Below are positions 11,040 through 20,011 of a stretch of DNA of 55,120 nucleotides, piece by piece. The DNA comes from Rossellomorea vietnamensis NBRC 101237 (GTDB lineage: Bacteria > Bacillota > Bacilli > Bacillales > Bacillaceae_B). The stretch lies in contig NZ_BCVQ01000025.1 of assembly GCF_001591825.1 (NCBI RefSeq), forward strand, positions 1-55,120, given 5' to 3'. The notes under the pieces are model-generated. The model saw only the letters and a list, made by a program, of their open reading frames with translations. It was not told the origin of the DNA and did not search any database. Numbering within the stretch: the first letter of the stretch is position 1; every line of letters begins with the position of its first letter. A program made the position numbers and the translations under genes.

Positions 11040-11078
11040 AAAAGCGCAAGGGCTTTGCCTAGAGGCGAAAAGCACAAG
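11040..11078 (+). repeat. Truncated repeat unit 3 (type A, 5' part only)
   Basis: Matches the first 39 bases of unit 1 almost exactly (AAAAGCGCAAGGGCTTTGCC, then AGAGGCGA), then ends about 12 nt before the ftsH terminator. The 3' arms are missing. It preserves the A-B-A order. Confidence 0.85.
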
Positions 11079-11089
11079 ATTCAGTAATC

Positions 11090-11124
11090 AAAAAAGGATG
11101 CACCCATAAATGAGTGCATCCTTT
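11090..11124 (-). terminator. Terminator of ftsH
   Basis: Perfect 11-bp stem AAAGGATGCAC/GTGCATCCTTT followed by T residues on the minus strand, 5 nt after the ftsH stop. Confidence 0.92.
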
Positions 11125-11128
11125 ACTA

Positions 11129-13090
11129 TTACGTGCGATCTGAGTTAGAGTCGTCTTCTTTGGAAGTTGTGTCTTCTACAATCGCAGTTTCTTCATTTTT
11201 CTTCTGGATGTTGACCTTCACGTCACTGTTATCCTGATCGGATTCATACGTGCGTTCAGGCAATTTGCCGTGATCCATTAGAGACTTGATTTGCGCTGCG
11301 TCTAATGTTTCTACATCCAACAATGTTTTGGCAATGAGTTCAAGCTTGTCACGATTCTCAGTAAGAATCTGCTTCGCTCTCTCATAACTGTCTTTAATCA
11401 GACGCTGCATTTCTAAGTCAATTTCATACGCGATGGCATCTGAATAGTTTTGTTCACTATTGATGTCACGTCCAAGGAACACTTGACCACCTTGGGACTG
11501 ACCGAACTGAAGTGGTCCGAGCTTGTCACTCATACCATATTCAGTGACCATTTTACGGGCGATTCCAGTTGCACGTTGGAAGTCATTGTGCGCACCAGTG
11601 GATACATCTCCGAAGATGATTTCCTCTGCTACACGACCACCGAGTAATCCGGTAATCTTATCAAGAAGCTCAGGCTTCGTCATGAAGTAACGGTCTTCCT
11701 TAGGAAGCATGACAGCGTAGCCGCCAGCCTGCCCACGAGGAACGATGGTTACTTTATGTACCATGTCAGCTTCATCAAGGACTAATCCGATCACGGTATG
11801 ACCCGCTTCGTGGAATGCCACGATTTTACGTTCTTTTTCAGATATGACGCGGCTCTTCTTCGCAGGACCTGCAATGACACGGTCGGTTGCTTCGTCGATA
11901 TCACGCATATCGATTTTCTTTTTGTCCTCACGGGCCGCAACAAGTGCCGCTTCGTTCAGAAGGTTTTCCAAATCGGCTCCGGAGAAACCTGGTGTTCTCA
12001 TGGCAATCGCTTTAAGATCGACAGAATCATCAAGCGGTTTGTTATGAGAATGTACTTTAAGGACAGCTTCACGACCTTTTAAGTCTGGACGATCTACTGT
12101 GATTTGACGGTCGAAACGTCCTGGACGCAATAATGCCGGATCCAGAATGTCTGGTCTGTTCGTTGCAGCGACGATGATGATTCCTTCGTTCGCTCCGAAA
12201 CCATCCATCTCAACAAGTAACTGGTTCAGGGTTTGCTCACGCTCATCGTGACCTCCGCCCAATCCTGCTCCACGCTGACGGCCGACTGCATCAATCTCAT
12301 CAATGAAGATGATACAAGGCGCATTCTTCTTCGCATTTTCAAATAAATCACGTACACGAGATGCACCGACACCGACAAACATCTCAACGAAGTCGGAACC
12401 ACTGATTGAGAAGAATGGAACTCCCGCTTCTCCAGCTACCGCTCGTGCAAGTAAGGTTTTACCTGTACCAGGAGGTCCCACTAGAAGGACACCCTTCGGA
12501 ATACGGGCACCCACTTCAGAGAACTTGCGTGGATCCTTTAAGAATTCCACTACCTCTACAAGCTCCTGCTTTTCTTCATCTGCTCCCGCTACATCTTTAA
12601 AGCGGACTTTCTTCTTCTCTTCACTGTAAAGCTTTGCCTTACTCTTACCAAAATTCATGACACGGCTTCCGCCGCCTTGAGCTTGGTTAAGTAAGAAGAA
12701 GAACAGAATGAAGATGATGACAAACGGAATAATGGTTGTGAAGAAAGATACCCAGCCGCTTGTTTCCTTGGCCTGTAACACTTCCACATCAATGCCCTGC
12801 TCTGACGCAGCCGCATTGATCTTATCCATCAGCTTTCCATCTGTAGTAAGGACATAGGTCAAGAAGTACTCTCCTTCTTTAGCCCCTTCCATCTGTCCTT
12901 TTACTTCATAAACACCTCTGCCAGGTTGAATTGAAAAAGAAGAAACATCTCCGTCTTCAAGGTTATTAATAAATGTACTGTACTCGATATTTTTGGTTGG
13001 CTCGTTGTTGTTACTGAAATAACTCACCACACCTATGATCACTAAAAAGACCAGTAAATAGAATATGGTGTTTCGAAAGATCCGGTTCAT
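11129..13090 (-). CDS. ftsH: ATP-dependent zinc metalloprotease FtsH
   Basis: Membrane-bound AAA+ protease (653 aa) that degrades membrane and short-lived regulatory proteins. Two membrane segments (about 8-24 and 113-135) flank an external domain. The AAA domain has Walker A GPPGTGKT (205-212) and Walker B IIFIDEID (260-267), with SRH residues in [18 protein letters not shown]. The zinc site HEAGH is at 427-431. The acidic, low-complexity C-terminus is usual in Bacillus. AGGAGG precedes ATG 13090. It follows hpt by about 100 bp, as in B. subtilis, where FtsH is also needed for sporulation. Confidence 0.97.
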   Translation of the reverse strand: MNRIFRNTIFYLLVFLVIIGVVSYFSNNNEPTKNIEYSTFINNLEDGDVSSFSIQPGRGVYEVKGQMEGAKEGEYFLTYVLTTDGKLMDKINAAASEQGIDVEVLQAKETSGWVSFFTTIIPFVIIFILFFFLLNQAQGGGSRVMNFGKSKAKLYSEEKKKVRFKDVAGADEEKQELVEVVEFLKDPRKFSEVGARIPKGVLLVGPPGTGKTLLARAVAGEAGVPFFSISGSDFVEMFVGVGASRVRDLFENAKKNAPCIIFIDEIDAVGRQRGAGLGGGHDEREQTLNQLLVEMDGFGANEGIIIVAATNRPDILDPALLRPGRFDRQITVDRPDLKGREAVLKVHSHNKPLDDSVDLKAIAMRTPGFSGADLENLLNEAALVAAREDKKKIDMRDIDEATDRVIAGPAKKSRVISEKERKIVAFHEAGHTVIGLVLDEADMVHKVTIVPRGQAGGYAVMLPKEDRYFMTKPELLDKITGLLGGRVAEEIIFGDVSTGAHNDFQRATGIARKMVTEYGMSDKLGPLQFGQSQGGQVFLGRDINSEQNYSDAIAYEIDLEMQRLIKDSYERAKQILTENRDKLELIAKTLLDVETLDAAQIKSLMDHGKLPERTYESDQDNSDVKVNIQKKNEETAIVEDTTSKEDDSNSDRT

Positions 13091-13193
13091 CCCTTACCTC
13101 CTCCCACGGGTAAACAAACTAAGTAAAATAGTATCATAGAAAATCATGGCATTACAACAAATTGCACTTACAAGATTCCTCTTTAGAATATAC

Positions 13194-13742
13194 TTATTCT
13201 CCTGTTGTATACACTCTTGGTTTTAAAACACCGATATACGGCAGATTACGATATCTTTCAGCGTAATCAAGGCCATATCCGACCACGAACTCGTCAGGAA
13301 CAATAAAGCCCACATAGTCCGCTTTGATATCTGCTTTACGACCGGTTGGCTTGTCAAGCAGAGTCACAATGCTGATGGATTTTGCCTTACGATAGCGGAA
13401 AAGCTCTACCAAATAACTTAATGTCAATCCGCTGTCGATGATATCTTCAATGATGAGGATATCCCGGCCTTCCACCTTGGTATCTAAATCTTTCACAATC
13501 TTTACTTCTCCGGAAGAGACAGTAGAGTTCCCGTAGCTGGATACATCCATGAAATCCATTTCCATATGGGTATCCATGCGCTTGCAAAGGTCAGCCATAA
13601 ATGGCATCGCACCTTTTAAAACGCCAATCGCCAAAGGAAAACGATCTTGATATTCCTCTGTTAATTGTGCACCTAACGCTTTGATCTTTTCTTGAAGTTC
13701 TTCTTCTGAAATTAACACTTTCTCAATATCTTGGTTTAACAA
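13194..13742 (-). CDS. hpt: Hypoxanthine-guanine phosphoribosyltransferase
   Basis: Purine salvage enzyme making IMP and GMP from hypoxanthine or guanine and PRPP (182 aa). The PRPP-binding motif is [17 protein letters not shown]. Other family landmarks are [25 protein letters not shown] and the C-terminal [18 protein letters not shown]. The start is a TTG at 13742 with GGAGG 10 nt upstream, matching the family N-terminus ([12 protein letters not shown]). It lies 3 nt after tilS. In B. subtilis HprT also modulates ftsH expression together with TilS. Confidence 0.95.
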   Translation of the reverse strand: MLNQDIEKVLISEEELQEKIKALGAQLTEEYQDRFPLAIGVLKGAMPFMADLCKRMDTHMEMDFMDVSSYGNSTVSSGEVKIVKDLDTKVEGRDILIIEDIIDSGLTLSYLVELFRYRKAKSISIVTLLDKPTGRKADIKADYVGFIVPDEFVVGYGLDYAERYRNLPYIGVLKPRVYTTGE

Positions 13743-13745
13743 TGT

Positions 13746-15149
13746 TCAACTGCCTCCTAGAAGATGATTGCTTGTAAATTGTAGTACTAAACTATTTTCC
13801 TGCTCTTCTCCCAAATCGTAAATAGACTTCTTCATGCCCGGAACCCAGAGTATATGTTGTTCAGCGTCCACTACAACCGGCCACTCCTCACGAAGGTGAG
13901 CGGGAAGTTTATGATCGATAAAGAGGGTTTTCAGCTTCTTGGAGCCTTCCATCCCCTTCACTTTCATTTTATCCTCTTTTCTTCTCGTTCGCACGTAAAG
14001 AGGGAGGGACACAGAGCGTGGATCAAGATAGATCACATCACTGGTACAGCCCGGGGTGTACGGGGAAGAATAGAGATGAAACTGATATTCACCTTGAATG
14101 TCCAGCCCCTTATCAACCTGCAGCTCATAACAATAGGGAACCTCGGTTAAGGCTAATTCTCCAAAGTGAAAATAGCATGTATGATACGCACGTGTTACCT
14201 TAAGCCCCTTTGGTAAGTCTATGCTGGCATTCGGCGCTTTTCCTTTTAAAATACCCAATACATCGTAAATATGTATAGACGATAAGGAAGATGGTCTTAG
14301 TTTGTAAAGATAGTTTAATATTAGATTAATCCCTCTTCTTTGTAAAGGCTGAGCCATTGCAAGAAAACCATCGATATGTATGGAGGAGTAATCCCCGGTG
14401 TTATTCCATACCTTATTCAACTTTTCCTTTGTTAATTCCTCTAAATATGCCTCATCTTCTGCCAATTCTTCACTAAATCGTTGGAATTGAAGATGAACAT
14501 GAGGGTTTTCCTGTTTTAAGAATGGAAGGATTCTCTTTCTAAACCGATTCCTTGTATAAACTTCCTTCTGGTTACTGGGATCTCTTCGCGGCTCAAGATC
14601 ATGTTTTTCACAATAGTTCTCGATCTCCATTTTCGTCACAGTCAGGAAAGGCCGGATAATATCACCGTCAGCAAATGATCGTTTCAGGGGTATGCCGGCT
14701 CTACTCGCCCCCGATGCCCCTCTTGTCAATTTCATCAGGATGGTTTCGACTTGATCATCCCCGTGATGACCCAGGGCAAGCTTAGTAGCTGATATCTCTC
14801 TCATGACTTCCTTCAGAAACCCGTAACGGATCTTTCGGGCCATATCCTGCATGCTGCCATTTACGGCTTCGATCTCCTTCGAAACATCCACTCTTTCTCC
14901 GTAAAAAGGGATATTCCGCTGATGACAGAAATCCCGGACGAACTGAAGCTCCTGAAAGGATTCGTCCCCCCTGAACATATGATCCAGATGGGCCGCCGCC
15001 ACTTCCACCCCTAACTCTCCTTTGTTCGAGTCAAGAAAGTGCAGCAGCGCCAGGGAATCGGGACCGCCTGATACGGCTACCAGAATGCGGTCGCCCTTTT
15101 GAATGAGCCGGTGATCTTGAATGAATCGTTTTGTCGTATGCTCTAACAT
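13746..15149 (-). CDS. tilS: tRNA(Ile)-lysidine synthetase
   Basis: Attaches lysine to C34 of the minor tRNA-Ile (CAU anticodon), changing its identity from Met to Ile. It is an essential decoding enzyme. The 467 residues have the PP-loop ATP motif AVSGGPDSLALLHFL near residue 26, LGHHGDDQVETILMKLTRGA and RPFLTVTKMEIENYC, followed by TilS central and C-terminal domains. The frame extends 11 codons upstream, but GAGGAAG is 5-6 nt before ATG 15149. Cotranscribed with hpt. Confidence 0.94.
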   Translation of the reverse strand: MLEHTTKRFIQDHRLIQKGDRILVAVSGGPDSLALLHFLDSNKGELGVEVAAAHLDHMFRGDESFQELQFVRDFCHQRNIPFYGERVDVSKEIEAVNGSMQDMARKIRYGFLKEVMREISATKLALGHHGDDQVETILMKLTRGASGASRAGIPLKRSFADGDIIRPFLTVTKMEIENYCEKHDLEPRRDPSNQKEVYTRNRFRKRILPFLKQENPHVHLQFQRFSEELAEDEAYLEELTKEKLNKVWNNTGDYSSIHIDGFLAMAQPLQRRGINLILNYLYKLRPSSLSSIHIYDVLGILKGKAPNASIDLPKGLKVTRAYHTCYFHFGELALTEVPYCYELQVDKGLDIQGEYQFHLYSSPYTPGCTSDVIYLDPRSVSLPLYVRTRRKEDKMKVKGMEGSKKLKTLFIDHKLPAHLREEWPVVVDAEQHILWVPGMKKSIYDLGEEQENSLVLQFTSNHLLGGS

Positions 15150-15217
15150 TGTGCTTCCTCTTCCTAAAACCATTTTCCCCATTGTATCAATTTCTACTAC
15201 TTTCTCACACCGTCATG

Positions 15218-16225
15218 CTACAGTAATTCTCCATAAATATACAAAACGTACAGGAGCGATACAATGATCACAACAAGCACAGTCTCCAGAAAGTGACTAG
15301 AATTTTTATTCCGCTGATTTTGATATCTGCTTGGGTGGGGGGAAGATGTTCTTACAGTAGAGTTTTGCGGAACGGATCTTTTGGCCTTCGGTTTAGGCTT
15401 CGTCTGCTGCACCGGCTGGGCATGAGAAAGTCCATGTAAAAGACTCTCTCTCATTTCATTGGCAGATTGAAATGTACCTTCAAGGGAAGCAAGGATTGTC
15501 CCTGCAAACTTTTTCAGCTGGTCCTTTGAATCCACAGCCTGCCTCAGTTGTTTTATATTCCCTTCCCCGATCTTGGTGAAACGCGTTGGATGGGCCAAAT
15601 TGATAAGAATCATCCCTACTGAGAAAAGATCATAGGAAGGTTCCGCCCTCCTGGATCCCCCGATCCAATATCCCCTATCAAAAAACTCCGTAAACTCCTT
15701 GATCGCCCGTCCATTAATGGTCGTCCCCCCAACATCGATACAGCGAATTCTGTAAGGGGGACCCGTCACAATTAAGTTTTCAGGCTTTAAATCCCCAAAG
15801 ACCCATCCTTCCTTATGAATCCGCTCCAAGTCTGTCAGGAGTTGGGCGACGAGGACACCTGTCCAGGAGAATCCCTTTGATTGAACAAACGACAGGAGAT
15901 CGGTTCCCTGTATATATTCCATCACGTAGAAATGGATTTTTTGACTCCTTACTTCCCAATCGTCCACATCAAGAAGCTTGGGCCCAAGGGGGGCACCTTG
16001 GACCTTTGAGAAAGCTTTTAATACATTGACTTCAGATGTTATCGATACATTGCTGTCACTCATTTTCAACGCCTGGTATCCCGAGGACCCTTGCACAAGG
16101 TATACAATCCCGTTCGCCCCATACCCCAATTCTTTTACAATCGTATAAATATGTTTATACCACTTGCCTCTTATAACTGTTCCAGGGGGAAAACTAAATG
16201 GTTTCTTCGAAGTATTGTTCATCAT
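15218..16225 (-). CDS. yabT: YabT-type Ser/Thr protein kinase with membrane anchor
   Basis: Hanks-type kinase of sporulating cells. In B. subtilis it is activated by DNA and phosphorylates RecA and other targets. The 335-residue protein has a glycine loop GYGANGIVYLV, ATP-binding lysine in ALKMS, catalytic loop VFGDLKPENLIV (FGD in place of HRD) and CIDVGG in place of DFG. The same substitutions occur in B. subtilis YabT. After the kinase comes a basic Ser/Pro-rich linker (about 270-315), plausibly DNA-binding, and one C-terminal membrane helix. The start is uncertain among GTG 16231 and ATGs 16225/16222. It overlaps yabS by about 30 nt. Confidence 0.9.
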   Translation of the reverse strand: MMNNTSKKPFSFPPGTVIRGKWYKHIYTIVKELGYGANGIVYLVQGSSGYQALKMSDSNVSITSEVNVLKAFSKVQGAPLGPKLLDVDDWEVRSQKIHFYVMEYIQGTDLLSFVQSKGFSWTGVLVAQLLTDLERIHKEGWVFGDLKPENLIVTGPPYRIRCIDVGGTTINGRAIKEFTEFFDRGYWIGGSRRAEPSYDLFSVGMILINLAHPTRFTKIGEGNIKQLRQAVDSKDQLKKFAGTILASLEGTFQSANEMRESLLHGLSHAQPVQQTKPKPKAKRSVPQNSTVRTSSPHPSRYQNQRNKNSSHFLETVLVVIIVSLLYVLYIYGELL

Positions 16226-16934
16226 CGCCACGAGAGAGCAATCCCCTTAATGAACGTTTTTTCTTAAAGTGTGTAATGGCCTCTGAGATCGCCGGCCCGG
16301 TTGGAGTGATACCGCCTGGAGACAATTTAGAGAAAATACTCGTCAGTGTTTCAAGCCTTGGTGTCCAATCCAGCAATTTTTCGACATCTTGTCGTTTCCC
16401 GGGAAATACAAACACAGAAAACTTATTATCGCCCATGCGTGCATTTAAGCTTAATGACAGATCCAGTAGGGCTTCTTTGACCGTCGGAAGCTTGTGCTTC
16501 ATGCTTGCAGACGTATCGACAAGAATCAACACTTCCATATCGACGGATTCACCCAGTTCATCCACGACTTCCATAACCTCTCCACGCTGTTCGGGAGGAA
16601 GCTCTTCCATGGAAGCAGATTTCCCGAGGATTTGTTTCAACTCTTTATTTACCACTCCCTGCAAGGTCTGGGTCATGGCTTTACGTGTAACCATCTGTAC
16701 TGTTTGTGAAAGCTGTTGTGCATATACGATCTGGCTCACCCCACCCCCCGATAGAGCAATCCCTTCAATTTCCTGCATCCCATTATCATCTATGACGTCA
16801 TTGTCCATTACTCCAATTACATTGACCGAGATCCCCTGCTCCTTGGCAAGGGCCGCCATCGCAATTGGATCTTCTCCTTGGTTCGAGCAACCATCCGTAA
16901 TTAAAAGAATTTGACGAAGTGTACCTGGCTTCAT
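16194..16934 (-). CDS. yabS: VWA-domain protein YabS
   Basis: A 246-residue protein with a von Willebrand factor A domain. The N-terminal half reads RQILLITDGCSNQGEDP, and a second stretch MEVLILVDTSASMKHKL has the MIDAS-type DXSXS motif, so metal-dependent protein binding is expected. No signal peptide or membrane helix. GAGGAGGGG lies 5 nt before ATG 16934. It sits between spoIIE and yabT with a long overlap into yabT, suggesting the two work together in the forespore, but the function is not established. Confidence 0.85.
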   Translation of the reverse strand: MKPGTLRQILLITDGCSNQGEDPIAMAALAKEQGISVNVIGVMDNDVIDDNGMQEIEGIALSGGGVSQIVYAQQLSQTVQMVTRKAMTQTLQGVVNKELKQILGKSASMEELPPEQRGEVMEVVDELGESVDMEVLILVDTSASMKHKLPTVKEALLDLSLSLNARMGDNKFSVFVFPGKRQDVEKLLDWTPRLETLTSIFSKLSPGGITPTGPAISEAITHFKKKRSLRGLLSRGDDEQYFEETI

Positions 16935-17025
16935 CAGACTCCCCTCCTCATTCTAAAGTTGTTATCATCTTCGCCGAATAAGGAGGGATTTATACTCTAG
17001 TTAACTATTTTAAAGGGTGCGGATC

Positions 17026-19512
17026 CTAGGAAATTTTATCTTTCGTCTTCGATTTTTGCATGGGGATGGATGACCACTTCGGTATGTTATGTTTGATTTT
17101 CGATACCACAATCGTCATATCATCCTCTATTAATCCGGAGCTCGACCGGATGACCTCCTCCATTAATATGTCTGCCACTTCCTGTGGATCATCGGTTTCA
17201 AGTTCTTTTATCTTCCGCTTCATCCACAGGTCATAATTTTCTACATGCTTCGGTCCCTCAAAGGCACCGTCACTCATCATGATGAGAAGATCTCCCGCTT
17301 TCAGCTGCTCCGAGACGACATCGACATCAAAGTCCTGCTGAAGCATCCCCATCGGCAAGTTACTGGCTTCCACCTTAAGGATTTTATCCCCCCGCTTTAT
17401 GAAGCTTGGGGTCGAACCTATTTTTAAGAACCTCGAAGACGCATTCTGAAGATCAATCATGGCTAAATCCAGTGTGGAGAAAATTTCATCATTCGTTCTG
17501 AGGGAAAGAATCGAATTGATGGACTTGATCGCCACCTGTTCTTCGATCCCCGATTCCAGGATCTTTTTCAATAGCCTCAGTGTTTCATTGCTCTCGTAAT
17601 GGGCCCGTTCACCGTTCCCCATCCCGTCACTGATCGCAACGGCATACTTCCCCCTTCCCAATTCAATCATGGAGTAACTGTCTCCTGAAACCAGTCCGCC
17701 TCCTTTTGCAGCATGGGATGCCCCTGTATCGACGACAAATTTCTTGGCAGATTGAAAGGTTACGTGACACTGACCGTTCGGAAATTGAGCGCACTCCTCC
17801 TTTTGTACGACGATGTTTTCCCCTAGAATATCCGATAACATGGGTGCGATGAGCTTTTCCCCCTGTCCGTGACCCCCGCAATAAGGCATGGTCATATCAA
17901 TATCGACGTTCCCTTGCTCCAGATTATAGATTTCTATATTTTCGATCTCGATTCCGAACTCTCCGATACTCGCCAGGATCTGCTCTTCCTGAATATGATG
18001 ATTCTCCCTTTCTCTCTGGATTTCTTTCGCGAAATTCCCCATGACTTCGGACACACCAAGCAACTGGTCAGCCACAAGCTTCCTGCTTTCCTGGACCTGT
18101 TTCTTCAATTTCAGATTGGCCTGATAGAAAGTAAGCTCCTGATAGATCGTATCCTTCAGCTTTTTCTCTCTCGTACAATGCTTTTCTACTTCTCTTGCAA
18201 GCCTAGGGGAAAGGGGGACCCTTCCCTGATCATACTCAGTCATCACTTCTTTCATGAGATTATAGGTTTTATCGAAATTCCGCGCCCAGCACTGATCCTT
18301 CTTAAAGCAGGTTTGACACGTCTTCTCCGTGACATTGCTGAGAAAATAGTCAAATTCTTTATCTTCCTCCTCTTCAAACCGGTCTTCTATTTGTTGAAAG
18401 CTGTTCGAAAGAGCTTGAAACACTGACGAGAATTGAGTGACCCGGTTGGCGGTCACATCCCTCACCCGGCGCATATACCCCTGTTGGTCCTGCTGGTATT
18501 CAGCTGTACCCGGTATATGCCTCGCGATTTTAGACGTTAAACTTTGAGGGGTGAGAAATAGGAGTAATATCGCTACCCCCGATTCATAAAGGGTTTTCGT
18601 TATGACTGTATCCGTATCCCCGTACATACCCATCAGCAATGTAGCGATTAACAAACCGATTGCCGCTCCGAATTTCTTCCCTTCTTTCATGAGTCCGCCC
18701 AGAAGTCCGGAAAAAGCAAGCAAGCTCATTTGATAAAAGCTTGAAACGTTGGCTAAACTGAAGACGAGGCCGGTCACGACCCCTACCGTCGAGCCCACTG
18801 TGGCGCCTGCGATAAAGGAGAACAACAGTACCAGATACCTTGATAACACATGTTCTACAGACAAATTGTATACGGACCATCCGATCGTTCCCGTCATGAT
18901 CGAGGCCAGGAGGATGATCAAACTCACCACTTCTTCTGTTTTCAGTGATTTCCTTCTGCGCTGAACCGTGACAAGGGGGACGCTTTGGATGAAGATATAC
19001 GTTAAGAGAAACGCAAGACTTGCTTCAATGACCGCCATGACCCCGTTATAGATCGTCAAGGCCTGTCCCTGTTGGATATAATCGAACCCAAGCTTTGCAG
19101 CCATCACCGTAAAGAACACATAGAAGGCGACAACCCTCACATTATTCTTGTGATATTTTTGGGATAATCGATACGTTAACAGGAATAATACCGCACTGAC
19201 AAACGTATAACTGATACTAGGAATGGATAAGGTGAGCGCTCCTGCCAGCAACCCCATGAGTGCGATCGGTGACTTCTCTCTCCGTATAATATAAACCGAC
19301 GCAAAGAATGGCAGAGCAAAAGGTGTCAGATGTGAAAGGATTAAAGCTCTTCCGAGAAGAAACCCGATGACGAATAAAGCAACCCCCTTTTCTACGAATA
19401 ACCACTCAAGCTTTGAATAAATGGACCGGATCCCCTTGGACAGTTCCACCCTCGTGTGTTCAATGTCTACGTTCTGAACTGGTTCGATGATCGACTGATC
19501 GACTTTCCCCAT
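17026..19512 (-). CDS. spoIIE: Stage II sporulation protein E: SpoIIAA-P phosphatase
   Basis: Dephosphorylates SpoIIAA to release sigma-F in the forespore and helps place the polar septum through FtsZ. The 828 residues comprise about ten hydrophobic segments (residues about 45-330), a central FtsZ-interacting/oligomerisation region with cysteines (CQTCFKKDQCW), and a PP2C-type phosphatase domain from about 590 (AKGGGLVSGDSYS, ISDGMGNGERAHYESNE, LIMMSDGAFEGPKHVEN, EDDMTIVV). The frame opens 6 codons earlier, but GGGGAGTG lies inside that extension, 8 nt before ATG 19512. Length is close to the 827 aa of B. subtilis. The promoter at 19544-19609 is Spo0A-type. Confidence 0.97.
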   Translation of the reverse strand: MGKVDQSIIEPVQNVDIEHTRVELSKGIRSIYSKLEWLFVEKGVALFVIGFLLGRALILSHLTPFALPFFASVYIIRREKSPIALMGLLAGALTLSIPSISYTFVSAVLFLLTYRLSQKYHKNNVRVVAFYVFFTVMAAKLGFDYIQQGQALTIYNGVMAVIEASLAFLLTYIFIQSVPLVTVQRRRKSLKTEEVVSLIILLASIMTGTIGWSVYNLSVEHVLSRYLVLLFSFIAGATVGSTVGVVTGLVFSLANVSSFYQMSLLAFSGLLGGLMKEGKKFGAAIGLLIATLLMGMYGDTDTVITKTLYESGVAILLLFLTPQSLTSKIARHIPGTAEYQQDQQGYMRRVRDVTANRVTQFSSVFQALSNSFQQIEDRFEEEEDKEFDYFLSNVTEKTCQTCFKKDQCWARNFDKTYNLMKEVMTEYDQGRVPLSPRLAREVEKHCTREKKLKDTIYQELTFYQANLKLKKQVQESRKLVADQLLGVSEVMGNFAKEIQRERENHHIQEEQILASIGEFGIEIENIEIYNLEQGNVDIDMTMPYCGGHGQGEKLIAPMLSDILGENIVVQKEECAQFPNGQCHVTFQSAKKFVVDTGASHAAKGGGLVSGDSYSMIELGRGKYAVAISDGMGNGERAHYESNETLRLLKKILESGIEEQVAIKSINSILSLRTNDEIFSTLDLAMIDLQNASSRFLKIGSTPSFIKRGDKILKVEASNLPMGMLQQDFDVDVVSEQLKAGDLLIMMSDGAFEGPKHVENYDLWMKRKIKELETDDPQEVADILMEEVIRSSSGLIEDDMTIVVSKIKHNIPKWSSIPMQKSKTKDKIS

Positions 19513-19543
19513 GTATGAAACACTCCCCATTTCTTTTTTGTTC

Positions 19544-19609
19544 AGTATAAAGGGTACAAGCTCAAAACTTTGTCAAAATGAGGGAATGCATTCCAAGAAT
19601 GTTTCGACG
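19544..19609 (-). promoter_or_regulatory. Spo0A-dependent sigma-A promoter of spoIIE
   Basis: Minus-strand TTGACA (19571-19576) and TATACT (19544-19549) are separated by 21 nt, the abnormal spacing known for Spo0A-activated spoIIE/spoIIG promoters. 0A-like boxes are CGTCGAA (19603-19609) and TGACAAA overlapping the -35 (19569-19575), against the consensus TGNCGAA. Confidence 0.8.
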
Positions 19610-19740
19610 TCTTTCTATGGTTTCCGGTAAAATATTCAGAATATTCATGAAGGTTCCCCGTATATTCCCGTGTTTTTTCTTTCAAATTCCTTACGTATCG
19701 TTGCTTAAGGGAATTTTGACAATTTCTTTATGATTGTATA

Positions 19741-19769
19741 TTGACAAGCAAACCCTTTCTAGGTATCAT
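19741..19769 (+). promoter_or_regulatory. Sigma-A promoter of the tRNA pair
   Basis: TTGACA (19741-19746), 17 nt, TATCAT (19764-19769), about 33 bp before the first tRNA. Another TTGACA lies 25 bp upstream with a weak -10. Confidence 0.7.
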
Positions 19770-19801
19770 AGTTTTTGTGCCAAAAAGGCGCATATCCATA
19801 T

Positions 19802-19878
19802 GGCGGTGTAGCTCAGCTGGCTAGAGCGTACGGTTCATACCCGTGAGGTCGGGGGTTCGATCCCCTCCGCCGCTACCA
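19802..19878 (+). tRNA. tRNA-Met (CAT anticodon, elongator type)
   Basis: Full 77-nt cloverleaf including an encoded CCA. The acceptor GGCGGTG pairs with CGCCGCT (one G-U), the anticodon loop is TTCATAC, and the T arm is GGGGG-TTCGATC-CCCTC-like. The first pair is G-U, not the C-A mismatch of initiator tRNA, so it is an elongator type. A TilS-modified tRNA-Ile(CAU) is less likely because the sequence agrees with the Bacillus tRNA-Met I remember. It reads against the surrounding genes. Confidence 0.93.
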
Positions 19879-19887
19879 TATTGTGTC

Positions 19888-19959
19888 GGCCCGTTGGTCA
19901 AGCGGTTAAGACACCGCCCTTTCACGGCGGTAACACGGGTTCGAATCCCGTACGGGTCA
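19888..19959 (+). tRNA. tRNA-Glu (TTC anticodon)
   Basis: 72-nt cloverleaf: acceptor GGCCCGT with ACGGGTC, anticodon stem CCGCC/GGCGG around CTTTCAC, T loop TTCGAAT. CCA is not encoded. It lies 9 nt after tRNA-Met and shares its promoter and terminator. Confidence 0.93.
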
Positions 19960-19962
19960 TAG

Positions 19963-19993
19963 AAAAAAGACTATCATGATGATAGTCTTTTTT
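19963..19993. terminator. Bidirectional terminator between tRNA-Glu and the DinB-fold gene
   Basis: Symmetric hairpin (GACTATCA, loop TGA, TGATAGTC) flanked by A6 on the left and T6 on the right, so it can end transcription from both sides. Confidence 0.88.
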
Positions 19994-20011
19994 GTTTATT
20001 CTATTTTCGTG

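Noticed and set aside
10788..11078. Insertion sequence or MITE with transposase
   Set aside because: No transposase, no clear target-site duplication, and tandem arrays with alternating types do not fit simple insertion. A non-autonomous mobile origin is still possible.
16198..16914. Long plus-strand open frame (238 codons) opposite yabS
   Set aside because: Antisense to a conserved VWA protein gene. Its composition reflects the complementary codon pattern and no domain is seen.
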